64,000 nt of DNA, taken from assembly GCA_027575805.1 (NCBI GenBank), contig JANBPU010000018.1, positions 106,849 to 170,848 on the forward strand, written 5' to 3'. Each line of letters begins with the position of its first letter. Positions within the stretch are counted from its first letter, which is position 1. A program made the translations under genes and the position numbers. The DNA is from Mycoemilia scoparia (lineage: Eukaryota; Kickxellomycota; Kickxellomycetes; Kickxellales; Kickxellaceae). This document shows, in pieces, positions 1-11,364 of the stretch. The notes beneath the pieces are model-generated. The model was not told the origin of the DNA. It searched no databases and saw nothing but the letters and a program-made list of their open reading frames with translations.

Positions 1-1724
1 TGCCACCAGCCATGTAATTGCAAAATGCCATCAAGTGGGAACTGAGCGTGGCGCCTGTACGACCTCAAGTGATGACACAGTATGTTATCCAAGTTCCAAA
101 CACAAAATCCGGTAAGGAACATGATGGCTGACCGCGAGAGCAGCTGAATAAGTTGGCGCTTGACTTCCTTGTCGTACACTTTTCCCATCAGCATGTAGCT
201 TCTGCTGAAACAGAAGATTACAAACGAGGCAAAAACTATCTGGTGGAATACGGGATTAACAACCCAAAGGTATGCCAGCGTGACAGCGAGGTTGATCAGA
301 AACAGTATTACTGGAAGCTTCATTCCATGTCGGATGTCACGACGAATTTCGATCCTACAATGAAATTGGCATAGCAATATTAGTAGAGTTTTTGCTTCAG
401 TTTTCCCGAAATTCAGAAAGTCCAGGTGTTTACATGATCCTCCAAGATCTGACCAAAATCACATAAATCGTCACACTTACAAAGCATATGACCCCAGGGT
501 AGCAACGTAAAGCACTACATGTCATAAAGCATTGAGGAATCGCAATAAATGTTAGTATCGTTCCGGTATATTGCTGTCATGTTATCAAAGTGGTGGGCAA
601 AAGGTGGACCTAATATGGCCAGGGATTTGGCTTGTGATCAAATAAAAGGTATGGACATATAACATGTGTCTAAAAGACTCTGTGTGTATGTATGTATGTA
701 TGTATATGTCTCATTCATTTCATAGGATGTGTTTTATTTGTTTGATTCAAGGCCAACTTTTCCGCACGCATTGCTAGATCATGAATAAGCATATATATGC
801 AAATACAACAGTGATCCTTTAAACCGCAGAGTCTCCTCTAAAATGCATGGCTTATGAGCTGGGTTGCAGGGAATATACTAGTACCCTTTTGGTGGAGAAC
901 TTGCCAAATATTTAAAACAAGTTCTAATGATCACTTACTTGGTAGCTCGTCTAGCAGCTGGGTAGTGTATTTTAGCGTGGCATGGAAACAGAAGCTATAA
1001 ACACATAGACACAAATGCCATGGAGTTAAACAATTCATGGCGACATTTTATTGGTTGTGCGAGCCACGAGGACCTTTCTGGGTACATGAGTACTCCAGTG
1101 ATCAAAAAGAGTAGTCATGCTGCTATAATTCCTCGGCACTTATTCGTCAAGGAATCGTAGTCAATTATATATGACCAAAGGCATTGATACACATAAGGTA
1201 CAGGAATTACTTACGATCCAATGCCCACAAGGCCAAATCCAATATGACAGGCTATCATACGTTTACCATGACCTGACCTGATGCAGCATAAAATCCCAGA
1301 CAATGCCAAGCCCACTAGTAAATAAGATCAGCCAAGAGGAATGTTAAATCCAGATCCACTGCTATTGCTACTACTTTTCCTGGGCTGCAAAAGTTACATT
1401 ACAACATTTGCAAGGAATGTAGCACTAGCACAGTATTGATATTTTGGAAACTTACTGAAAACAACGTTGGTTACAGTATTCCAGAACTCTGCGATATAGT
1501 GACTCTTTGCATAATTTTCTTCACACCAGTCTATGGTCGATGTTCTACCAGGAAAAAAAGAAATGCGCAACCAATGTGTTAGTAAACAAGCGCCAAATTT
1601 GTAAGCCCGTTGCGGAGTGAAGAATCCACAGCCCCAGACAAATTGGACTGGTGGCTTTACCTTACCTTTTGCCCCAAAAGTAGCTGTTTTCACTACTCAC
1701 TGAATCAAGTATTATCATGCCCAT
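1..1724 (-). CDS. Alkaline ceramidase, paralogue 1 (partial, C-terminus beyond window start)
   Basis: Alkaline ceramidases (yeast YPC1/YDC1, human ACER) are multi-pass ER/Golgi membrane hydrolases that split ceramide into sphingoid base and fatty acid. I rebuilt six exons: 1724-1666, 1544-1456, 1314-1215, 994-939, 514-481 and 354 to the window edge; all junctions are GT-AG and in frame. The translation carries the family hallmarks in order: STIDWCEENY, AEFWNTVTN, a GFGLVGIGS helix, FHATLKYTTQLLDELPM, then NPVFHQ, WNLDN and the start of the C-terminal His motif (LHGWW), where the window ends. The ATG at 1724 gives a short leader before FWGKRTSTIDWCE. The paralogue at 4576-6446 has exons of the same length (100, 56 and 34 nt) at the same places. 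Family call is sure; the exact start is less so. Confidence 0.88.
831..903 (+). repeat. Family A inverted-repeat element, short derivative
   Basis: A short copy of the dispersed family A (reference copy at 13803-13932). It keeps one outer end (GTCTCCTCTAAAA), the inner block resembling TGGCTTATGAGCTGGGTTGC and the other end TAGTACCCTTTTGGTGGAGA, but lacks the left inner part. It lies in the intron between exons 4 and 5 of the partial ceramidase gene (938-515). Confidence 0.55.
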
Positions 1725-1765
1725 GGTTTGATTTTATAAAAGAACAAGGAAGTAGTAGGTACACG

Positions 1766-1801
<36 letters not shown>

Positions 1802-4575
1802 AGGGAAGTTTGGTGTATGATTGTGCTTGATGGCGACCAGATGCGATACTTGCTTAGTGGTTTTTATGTGCAAAAATAAGTACTAGTGTATGCGTGGGCG
1901 CTTTCTGAAATGCGTTGGTGTTTGCACGGTATGGAAGGGGAAAGAAGAAGAAGAAGAACGGGAGAAGGGAGAAAAAGGCACAAACCCGAGACTTGTGCTG
2001 CTTATGCAAAGGAAACCAAGGGGGAGAAAGATTAGATGTGTATATATATATATATAAATAAAATATAGAGGATAGAAGCGTAACAGTCTATTAGATAAAA
2101 GAAATAAAGAAAGCGAGCAAGGGGGACTGGATTAGAAACAAATATATTTGTCAAGCCAAAATAGCAATGCAGTCTCAGACTTTACAGCGAGTGGGCTGAT
2201 TGTCTGAATTTTGGTGTGTGATAGTAACACACTCGCATATATCGATCCAAAATAGAGAAGAGAGAGAGGTGGGCAGCAGTTGGATGTCTGGCTGGTTGGC
2301 ACTGAATCTCTAGAAAGTGAAAAACGACTAATTGAAACTGCTACCAAAGAAGCCTTGACCTGGTTTTATATGTAATGAAACACAGCTAACTGCTCTTTCC
2401 AAGACAGTACACACACATGCCATACATCATTTGCAAGCCAATGCACAAGACCCATGGGTATTCCATATGGCATTCGGTGGTGGTATTGCCTTATTGTTGC
2501 TGCTACAAGTAGGACATTTTCTCATGGCCAGGCTGTTGAGGCATCATTGATAGGGATATCAATGAAGATGCTGCCTCTATTCCAAATGCCCAAAACTCTG
2601 ATGGATTCTTTTCAGTGGCTCTTCTCTCGAGTGCTTCACGCCAACAGTGCTTGATCGACATGCTTATCCTGTTTACTGTATTGACTCCACAGGCGCTTCC
2701 TTGTAACGGACACATATTTTCCGCTCCAGTTCCGCTGCTTCCGTATCTCCCACAAAGCAATAATAGCAGAACCTTATTAATGCAAATGATGCTCATACCC
2801 CCTTCCCCTTAACCATCCACCCTGTCAATTCGCTGATACATGATTGCGGCACATGCCCTCATGTCCGAAAGTCTCTGGAAAGATGTTCTAAAACACGGCG
2901 TCTGGAGCTATGCGTGGCTATCTACCATTGCCACATGTACTAAGCATGCCCCTTTGATATCGATGATCCTATATTTTCTGACCTCCAAGACAACAACCAA
3001 GATTGTCACATCCCCATCTTCTGCCTAAATGGCAGAGTAGTAGTTTCCTCTAAAAGGGTACTAGCATATTCCCTTGGATACTGACCAATCATCACTGAGA
3101 CTCCAGCTAAAGTGTATATGGCTTATGGGCTGATTTGCAGGGAAAGTACTATGAGGGTATCAGTCTGTTCCTAAGAGTTTCTCAATGCTTAATCATCGGG
3201 TATACGCCTGTTCCCCTTTGGTAGAGAACTTACCAAATAGTGCGTCCAGACTTCTTTATACCAAAGAGACGCTTTGGTAGAAAAGGCCTCAGAGGAATTG
3301 CAGCTACAGGCCAGAAACAGAGTCGCTGATAAGCAACACAAGCATACAGATACTTCAGAAGACAGCGAATTGCACAGCATCAACAGCATTTGGAACAGCA
3401 TTAATGGGGTCATTATTAGTAATTCCTGGGAACCACGGATGAGCGAACCTGTTTTGCACATTTTTGCTGTTAACTTTTTGCATTCAAAAATCATGCAAAT
3501 GTATGATGCTATGATCTCGGAGCGCATTGGATAAAAGATTGCTGGCAAAGATGGCGTGTTTCAAGGGCGCTGGTATACTGGCCCAATGCACCGATTCCCA
3601 GCTGTGTGATAGCGAGGACAAGTCTAGCCAAGAGAAAGCATTTTTGAGGCCTTAGAGAGCCCAGGGTTCTCAACCGGCGTCTGGAGTCTCAGCCCATGAT
3701 TTCCTAACCACATCAGGTGTCGCTGCTATGGCCATTCATTGCCGGAGACATGGGCTGCTGACCAACCATCCGGATTCTATGTTTTTTGAGTGAGCTCGCA
3801 GCCAACTACACTGACTGGGCTAATGTAATCGAATCTGGCCATCCACACAATGACGAGAGGTTTGAACAAATGATTTGGCAGAATCAGGTGTGCCAAGAAT
3901 CGTAGCTGTGCGCGCCAGCCTTGAAATCTGCAAACCCCACTTGGCTTTCCCTTTTCTTGCTGCTCCTGACTGGCAAGTGTTCTCCCACTGATCACTTGCC
4001 TGAGAGCAATCCCTCTATGCTGGAGCAATGGCAGTAATGGGAGCTACCCATACATGTCTAGACTCAAGCAAAAAGTTCTTGTTTCAGCCATCCTTGGCTG
4101 TTAGTCTCTGGGGGTTTCTATAATAGACTTGTTCTCAATACCTTTCTTTATGCCAATAGACTTTCTTTCGCCTTTTATTTGTCAATAACGCCTTGTGCTG
4201 TGACCCATGGTTTTGCTACTTCCGTATTGATTTATATCTTCCAAGCCAACTGGAATCGCCGAGACCTTTATATCTATACCTTGAGAGCTACCTGCAATAA
4301 ATATAGATAGATAGATATATATATATATATATATCCTAGAGACCTTGTATTACTCCCTAAATATCCTCGCTCGCTCGCCTTTCTCCCTTTCTGTATACCA
4401 TACTTTTGTCGATTTAAACAAACTTCCTTGACGTACCCAAAAACAACAGAAAGACACATACGCACTAGACAAACCAGCCCAGCGCCTAAAATACTAGCCC
4501 ACAAATCCATACATAATGTCTATACCCAAGCCACAAAGACCACACCAGATTATTTCATCCGACGACGGCTATTTC
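1725..4575. other. Spacer between the divergent ceramidase genes
   Basis: No convincing gene is seen in 2.85 kb. It holds a GA microsatellite near 1771-1798, a TA run near 2040-2055, a family A repeat copy at 3042-3235 and an AT dinucleotide run near 4309-4333. ORFs here are short, unlike known families and lack splice partners. The part next to 4576 is pyrimidine-rich, as expected of a promoter or leader. Confidence 0.6.
3042..3235 (+). repeat. Family A inverted-repeat element
   Basis: Outer ends read TTTCCTCTAAAAGGGTACTA on the left and CCCCTTTGGTAGAGAACTT on the right. Inside are the family's CCAGCTAAAGTGTATATGGC and GGCTGATTTGCAGGGAA blocks. The copy is longer than the reference (13803-13932) because of about 60 extra bases before the right end. 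It has no coding capacity. Confidence 0.6.
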
Positions 4576-5302
4576 ATGTTCTGGGGCCCAATGTAGGTAT
4601 CTTTGGCCACTCATCTTTGACTGCGAAATGGGTGTTTTTCTCTCTTCAAGATCACCTCCCTTGGCTTCTTTAATTTCTGCCAATGGCCAGTGCACATGGT
4701 AGAAAGGCAATTGTAGCACAGGCACATGGCGAAATATAAACATGTACACTAGAAATCAACACCTTTGTGCCGAACTAAAACATGGTTATGTAATTTGTGT
4801 GTTTTAATGTGTTCTTAGAACATCTACTATAGATTGGTGTGAGGTAAGCAGATACATTTTTGGCCTGGATTCTCTGCTCTGGCTCTACTATTTCACTGTG
4901 TAGCATGTGGGTGAAGCCAGCAATAAACACGCGCACATATGGGATAATCACCAAACAAGATGTCCTTCCTATATGGCAGCCGAAGGGGTGCCGGATCTGA
5001 TGATATATGTGGCATTTCATTACAACTTTTATTTTCTGTTTTGTTTTCCAGGAAAACTATGCGACGGTGCACTGTTTTGCCGAGTTTTGGAATGCCGTGA
5101 CGAATTTGACCTTTTGTAAGTATACACAGTGCTCCTTCTTCTCTCTTCGCCTACATATATAATATAAATGACCGCACCATGATAGAAATGTCGATTGTTC
5201 TATGCAGAATTTACATATTCCCACTACATCAGGGACAGAAGTTGTCCTCTTTACAGAGTGGGATTCGGTCACATATTATCATATTGTCTTGCATTATTAA
5301 CC

Positions 5303-5336
<34 letters not shown>

Positions 5337-6446
5337 GATGGCGGTGGATATACGATCGTATAGTTTTGCTGGCTGCAATCGGAGCATACAGAGTTTGGAA
5401 AATGAAATTAGAGTCGCGTTTTATACTCTGCTACCTGGGGATGGCTATGGTTGGAACTGGATCGTAAGTACCAAGAATGATTATACACCCCTTGCGATTA
5501 TATATCCTAATCTTTTAAAAGTAAATATACATATATATACAATACATCCTGATTCTTATGTGTTATGTAGATGGTTGTTTCACATGACATTAAAATACGA
5601 GTGGCAACTGGCCGATGAGTTACCAAGTAAGCAGTCATGACATGGATTTCAGCAAACAATTCTAATCACGTTTAGATAAACAATGGTATAAATCTACATG
5701 TTAAACGCACCCTGCATCATATCCTTCTTATAGTGATATACTGTACCGCATTTGCATTGAATTGCTTGTAAGTAGCAAATCTTCCCATCCTAATTAGCTC
5801 CCTACCTTGCTAAAATTGATATCCACCAGCCAGGACATCCCTGCACATTTCTCATATTATATTCATTCGAAATTGCCAATAACTTTAATCACCAACAAAA
5901 CACACTTTGTACATTTTATCTTGTAGGCTTCAAGCACAAAGGAAATCGCCATCCGGAAAGCTGGTTCCATTCCTTTTGTTCCTGTACTGCTTTGGCGTGA
6001 CCCTGATTTATCTAGTAAACCGAAACCCAGTTTTCCACGAGGTGGCCTATGGTCTTCAAGTCTTGTTTTATACCGTCTATGGCGCCTATGTGCAAAAGGG
6101 CGTTAGCAAAGCAAAGCCCCACCTTCACAAAAATATGGTGGGCATCATGTCTCACGCCTTTTTCGCTTTCCTCCTCTCGTTTATTGTTTGGAATCTCGAC
6201 AACATGTATTGTGACACTCTGCGAGAGATTCGTTTCAGAGTGCACCCGGTCATCTCGCCTCTTTTCCAGTTCCACGCCTTATGGCACATCGGAACTGGAA
6301 TCGGCTGTTACGGGGCAATCGTGTATCAGCAGATGCTACGTATCGTAATCCTGGACCAGGACCACATGTACTCTATAAAATACTTTTTGGGGCTCATTCC
6401 ATATATCGCTGATATACGTGGCGAGCTCAAACAGCGGAAAGCCTAA
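4576..6446 (+). CDS. Alkaline ceramidase, paralogue 2 (complete, 7 exons)
   Basis: A complete alkaline ceramidase of 271 residues: ceramide hydrolysis in ER/Golgi membranes, feeding sphingoid bases. Exons are 4576-4592, 4819-4843, 5052-5115, 5364-5463, 5571-5626, 5734-5767 and 5927-6446. Joined, they start MFWGPITSTIDWCEENY and continue with AEFWNAVTN, LVP and NPVFHEV segments, WNLDN and a C-terminal HALWH. The His in WLFHMTLKYEW and the HxxxH of HALWH are the likely metal ligands by family knowledge. About seven hydrophobic segments are visible. Exon 1 is only 17 nt, and the 34-nt exon 6 matches paralogue 1 in length and phase. Intron 3 carries a TTG microsatellite at 5303-5336. The ORF seen at 5907 runs upstream into intron and is not the true exon start. 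Confidence 0.92.
5303..5336. repeat. TTG trinucleotide microsatellite in ceramidase intron 3
   Basis: About eleven TTG/GTT units in a row lie upstream of the acceptor of ceramidase exon 4 (5364). Open reading through it encodes a poly-valine run, which is an artefact of the repeat. Confidence 0.85.
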
Positions 6447-7301
6447 GTAAATGGCACTCTGCCAGCCATCTTGGATTTCCGACTTTTGAGCGATGATGAT
6501 AATAGTAATAATAATAGTAATAGTAGTAGTAGTAGCAGCAGCACCAGCAGCAGCAAGCTTTTTAACCAATAAGATATGATTTTTCCTTTGCTCTTTCTCA
6601 CACTGTTTTTTTTTACCCGAGTTGCAAGTTTTCTAATGTAATGCTCTATGTAGATCACCAATTTCTCCTTTTAATTATTGAGAATGTGCCGAGTGTGGCG
6701 ACCCTGATGTTTAGACGACAGATCGTTAGTTGTGTTTTTAGCTCCCAGATTATGAAACTGTGTACATGGGTCATCCGCACAAATTTGACACATTGGGGAG
6801 GAGGATGACACCGCCACACAGTATTTGGACTGAGACAGATGTCGGACTATACACAACGCACTTCCTCTCTCCTCTGTTATAGCCTATTCAGAGAAAAAGA
6901 TGATTGGGGTAAGCAACCCAAAGTGACATAGCCAATTACCTTGTGCGACCATGTGCATACGCCATCGCCACTGGCTGGCCAGTGCGAAACGCTCTTTTCT
7001 TTTTGGAATGTTGGTTATTGCTAGTTAGAAGTCGCGTTATCGTGATAGCTGCTGTCTTTGGTCCCCAGTAACCTGGCCTTTACCACCCTTGACGCTCCAT
7101 TCTTTGTGCATACAGTCGACCTCTTGAGATTTACTGGCCCTTTAAATCCAATTGCTTACGCCAGCTACTCTCCTAACACCTCTCTGTTTTTCTACGATTT
7201 GTTTGCTCCTCCATTCATCTATTATATATATATATATACTTGTTCGTCTCTCTTTTGTTCTAGCTCCCCGATATATCTGTCTTATTTCTCACTTTCCCAT
7301 T
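6447..7301. other. Spacer between ceramidase and glutamate dehydrogenase
   Basis: No gene seen. Just past the ceramidase stop is an imperfect AAT/AGT/AGC trinucleotide run (about 6495-6557). The stretch before 7302 is rich in CT and TA (TA run near 7220-7237), as expected of a fungal promoter or leader for the downstream gene. Confidence 0.6.
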
Positions 7302-9262
7302 ATGAGGTGTCTTTCGTCTTGCGCAAAGCTTAACGCTTCAAAGTAAGTATTCCCTCTGCTGTTGTGTGTCTGTGTGCTCTGCGACTGCTATTTATTCCTT
7401 GATGGTATTACACACATACGGAAAATTACTAAAGGTTACTTGCTATATGCGTCTTATCTGATTTTAGGTTTGTCCGTCAGCAAGCTGGCTTAAGTCTTCT
7501 AAGACCTGCATATACTCGCTGCTTGAGTACTGGTAAGTGCCCATGTCTATATTCGCATATACCTTTGGCTTTACAATGGACTCTTTGTCTATATGGCAAA
7601 ACAGTCACCTTCAAAAGTCTACCAGAATAATACCTTGGCTGATACCCAATAATCTGTCCGGAACCAGCTAAAATGTATGGACCGTAGCTTGGTTTGCTGG
7701 GAGGGAGCGTATGAGGGTACTATTTGATGATGAGCTTGCCATGCCATATCCTTTCATACAATGATTGTGTAAGCTGTTGCTAATAGTGATCATATTCTTG
7801 GTGTTATCATTGAATAGCTGCAACAAATGCTGCTACTGAAGAGCACGAGCCAAGTTTTTTGAAATCCGTTGAATCATACTTTGATCAGGCTGCCAAGTTG
7901 AGCAGGGCCAGCCCATCGGTCCTCGCTCACATCAAAAGCATAGATGCTGTTCTCAGCGTCACCTTCCCTATCGAGATGGAGCCCGGAAAGTCTCAGATCA
8001 TTCGTGGCTACCGTGCTCAGCACTCTCGCCATCGTCTTCCAGTCAAAGGTGGCATTCGTTACAGTGAAGAGGTTGATCTACAGGAAGTAGAGGCCTTGGC
8101 TTCTCTTATGACATACAAGTGTGCCGTCGTCGATGTGCCATTTGGCGGGGCCAAGGGTGGAATCATGATTGACCCCAAGAAGTTCACCCCCCAGCAGCTT
8201 GAACGTATCACCCGCCGTTACACCATGGAGCTGTGCCAGAAGGGATTCATTGGTCCCGGTGTTGATGTGCCTGCTCCTGATGTCGGAACTGGTGCTCGCG
8301 AAATGTCCTGGATCGCTGATACATACAAGCATTTCAACGCCGGAGACGTAAACTCCGCTGGTTGTGTTACTGGTAAACCCATTTCCCACGGTGGTGTCCG
8401 TGGCCGCACCGAGGCTACTGGTCTTGGTGTATACTATGGTGTCAGAGAATTCCTTTCATATCCCGAGGTCCAAAAGCAGATGGGAGGTCACCATGGTAAG
8501 ATCGAGGACACGACGGTCGTGATCCAAGGTTTTGGTAATGTCGGTTACTGGGCTGCCAAGTTCTTTGAGTCCAATGGTGCCAAGGTTATTGGAATTGCTG
8601 AACGCGACTGTGCCGCCTACTCTCCTGATGGTCTTAATATTGAAGAGCTCTTCCAATGGCATCGCGAGAAGGGCTCATTCAGGGAATTCCCAGGTATCCA
8701 GATCATTGATGATCCCATGAAGGCTTTGGAGCTTGAATGTGACGTTCTCATCCCTGCTGCCCTTGAGCGTCAGATTGGTCTTCGCAATGCTAGCCGCATC
8801 CGCGCCAAGATGGTCGGTGAGGCTGCCAACGGACCTGTAACCCCTGGTGCTGACGAACAACTCAGATCCCGTGGTGTTGTTGTTATTCCAGATCTTCTTC
8901 TTAATGCTGGTGGTGTCTGCGTTTCATACTTTGAATGGCTCAAGAACCTTTCTCATGTCAGATTCGGCCGCATGAACAAGAAGTGGGACGAAAAGGGCAA
9001 AGCCAAGCTTCTTGCTCTTGTCGAAAAGAATGCTGGACGCCCTCTAAGCGAATCCGAGCGCCGCCAGCTTATCCACGGAGCAGAGGAGCATGAGCTTGTC
9101 TACTCTGGTCTTGAAGACACAATGATTGTCGCATCAAGTGAGACCCGCAACACAGCCAACGAAATGGGAGTTGACTACCGTAGAGCGGCGCTTGTCAATG
9201 CTATAAACAAAATTGCACTTGTATACGAAGGATCTGGAACTATGTTCAGCACTGTTGGTTAG
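7302..9262 (+). CDS. Glutamate dehydrogenase, animal/plant-type, mitochondrial
   Basis: Catalyses reversible oxidative deamination of glutamate to 2-oxoglutarate and ammonium, probably in the mitochondrial matrix. Exons are 7302-7342, 7468-7532 and 7818-9262, giving 516 residues. The first two exons encode an Arg/Ser/Leu-rich, acid-poor N-terminus (MRCLSSCAKLNASK...) typical of a matrix presequence. The core has the GYRAQHS, KGGIRYS and PFGGAKGG motifs (substrate site and catalytic Lys), DVPAPDVGTG, the Rossmann fingerprint GFGNVG, and NAGGVCVSYFEWLKN. It resembles the animal GLUD/plant hexameric class rather than the NADP-GDH1 of Dikarya or the very large NAD-GDH2. The ATG at 7302 supplies the only in-frame start; the apparent start at 7859 is a TTG inside exon 3. 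Intron 2 contains a family A repeat copy. Confidence 0.93.
7605..7742 (+). repeat. Family A element inside glutamate dehydrogenase intron 2
   Basis: A diverged copy. The left end CACCTTCAAAAGTCTACC, inner CCAGCTAAAATGTATGGACC and the block TTGCTGGGAGGGAGCGTATG match family A, while the right end is degraded. It lies between GDH exons 2 (ends 7532) and 3 (starts 7818) and makes up about half of that 285-nt intron. Confidence 0.55.
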
Positions 9263-9411
9263 ATTGACGAATAATCTCGTTACTCATTATTAGATATCTT
9301 TTAAATTTCTGCTAAAGTTTTATTTATTCATTCGAAGCATTTCATACAAAATATTCTTATTCTATTTGTGCTTTATAGAAGTCTGCTCTTATATATATAT
9401 ATATATATATA

Positions 9412-9531
9412 TATGGGTGATAATTTTTGAAGAATGAAAGTTTACTAGTAAAACTGGACATCCATTTGGCTGTGATTACCCCTATAATCATCAGTCACCA
9501 AAATTCACCCTTCAAAGATTATTACCCTAAT
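9412..9531 (+). repeat. Family C inverted-repeat element (MITE-like)
   Basis: The left end TATGGGTGATAATTTTTGAA and the right end CAAAGATTATTACCCTAA form an imperfect terminal inverted repeat of about 20 nt around a 120-nt element. It abuts a TA microsatellite, consistent with insertion at a TA target. TTTACTAGTAAAA inside is shared with the copies at 15052 and 63903. Confidence 0.65.
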
Positions 9532-10422
9532 GGTGAGAATCACTGTTAATCCTTCCATGGTATTTGGCATGTCACTTGAAGCAGTATCACAACCATGCTA
9601 TCTTAATATTCTCAGGTTCCACAGGAACCATCTTTGCGTCACATCGAATAAGGTTATATTATAATGTTATAAAGTTGAGCTTGAATTGTTCTAGAATTGA
9701 TGGAAAGTTAAATTAGATTGCTTTTCAGTAGTCCTTTCTTGGCTGAGGAAATCATGAACAAAAGGAGCTATTGCTACCATCATCGTCATTTCCATCAGAA
9801 CATAAATACCGGGGTTTACTATAATACAAACCAAAGTAATTGGGATATTGATACCTAATCTCAAAGATTCCGTCATAAGAGTACTTTCATTTTCATCAAA
9901 TAGCAAGGGATACAGATCAATCAACTTTACTTCTTTTTTAAATAAAAATCAGTTAAAAGTCGAATTGTCTTATGTGCTTAAATTCATTCTTGATTAAAAC
10001 TTTACCACTTCTTTTGTTGGTAGAAACAATGACCATATGCCTATTTATTTAGCAATTCTGTCAAACTTTATACAGTGTTGAATGATACTTAGTCATAGAC
10101 ACCATGCACACACAAGCATATATATATATATATATATATAGAAAAAGAAAGAATTAGCTATATTAAACTTTCCTTGTCAATAGGATGTCCTCACGTTTAT
10201 TTTGAACTGAGCTTGCTCAAATTACTAAAATAAACAAAGATATAATGTTGACAAGAATAGAAACTAGCATTCTAGATTCTCATGACTGAAAAAAGCCATG
10301 GCTGATGAAAACCGAGAAACAGAATAATTAGCAATTTCTGCGTATCAGTCAAAATCTATGCATTGGATTGCATAATGACTTTTCACACCATACACACAAA
10401 TGAATGATATTCTCAGGCGAAT

Positions 10423-10488
10423 ATATGGGAGGTTATTTTTGAAGAGATAGTCACCCCCTCCCATTGTTAGTAAGTAAATAGTCACCTA
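10423..10488 (+). repeat. Family C element, partial
   Basis: Only the left terminal repeat is clear (TATGGGAGGTTATTTTTGAA), followed by AGTCACC-type inner sequence. The right end is missing or too diverged to see. Confidence 0.45.
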
Positions 10489-10644
10489 TATTGATAAATT
10501 AATCATGCCACAGCCACTTGTTGCGCTCTGCGTTGTATTGAATAATGGGGATACTATTTCCAATTAGACACATTTTTGACTCTGTGTATCTTCGGTGTCT
10601 TCTTGGAGTTCTGGAATAGATGGACTTTATTTCGCAAGCAGCAA

Positions 10645-10765
10645 TGTTAGGCATAAAAGGCCCCCAGGAGTTGCATACAAATCGGCCTGTGTGATTGGCC
10701 CAAAGTCTGAGGACCCTTTTCTGCCCACTGTCATATATTTGATCACAACTGAAACCTTAGCATCT
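10645..10765 (+). repeat. Family B dispersed repeat
   Basis: Matches the copies at 19452-19585 and 21226-21345 in order: CCCCAGGAGTTGCATACAAA, GGCCCAAAGTCTGAGGACCC, TTTCTGCCCACTGTCATAT and TTGATCACAACTGAAACCTT. It has no coding potential. Confidence 0.6.
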
Positions 10766-11364
10766 GGGCATAAGTTTATTTTGAACGACTCATTCCTGTA
10801 AAGTCACAGTTTGCATCTAGCTGTGAAAAATGACACCATACAACAACTGTTGTTAAGGTCTTAGTCTGATATAATCAATGAAACACGTGGGCATTTGGTA
10901 TAATGTTGATATACCTGTGGATGAGGGGAGAGTACTTGTAACAATGCTACATTCTATTGATTTTGATTGTTGATGGTTGCAGTGATTGTGGGGAAGGAGT
11001 GCTATTAAATATAAAGAAAGGGGTGGTCAGGTGGAGAAGAATGAGTAGTTTGTGGACAGTGTTATGTGTGTGTGTGTATATATAAAGGAAAAAATATATG
11101 GCACCAAGTCCAGGCTGAGCAAAATAAGAAAATAATTAGAATGGGATATAAATGATGTTTTACAAATATTATAGTATATAGCTATGCATGATCTAGTATA
11201 AATGAAACGGTTAAATGTATATATATGGGTGCTTATAATGGTATATAGGATTAGAAGAGTGCGCAGAGCGCTTAATGCGGAGAGATATCAGTTTGAGTGG
11301 TTTGGAATGGGGGCTGGGGAGAAACAGGCTGTTTGCGCATGCAGCATCGCCTGGCAAATCGACT

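Larger units (their letters stand above)
9263..11364. other. Spacer with repeats, no gene seen
   Basis: Two TA runs (about 9391-9413 and 10118-10140), two family C copies (9412-9531, 10423-10488) and a family B copy (10645-10765) lie here. A 77-codon hydrophobic minus-strand ORF at 9691-9924 has no recognisable motif and no splice partner, so I do not call it a gene. Confidence 0.6.

Noticed and set aside
153..374. Plus-strand ORF of 73 codons at the left edge
   Set aside because: It is the antisense of the last visible ceramidase exon (354-1, minus), whose translation has the NPVFHQ and WNLDN motifs.
1610..1879. ORF with a Glu-Arg repeat
   Set aside because: The repeat is the translation of a GA microsatellite, and the ORF overlaps ceramidase exon 1 on the other strand.
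5179..5640. 153-codon plus ORF with a poly-valine run
   Set aside because: It reads through intron sequence and the TTG microsatellite; only 5364-5463 and 5571-5626 within it are ceramidase exons, and in other phases.
9691..9924. Hydrophobic minus-strand ORF in the spacer after GDH
   Set aside because: No motif, no partner exons, and AT-rich DNA often gives hydrophobic frames by chance.
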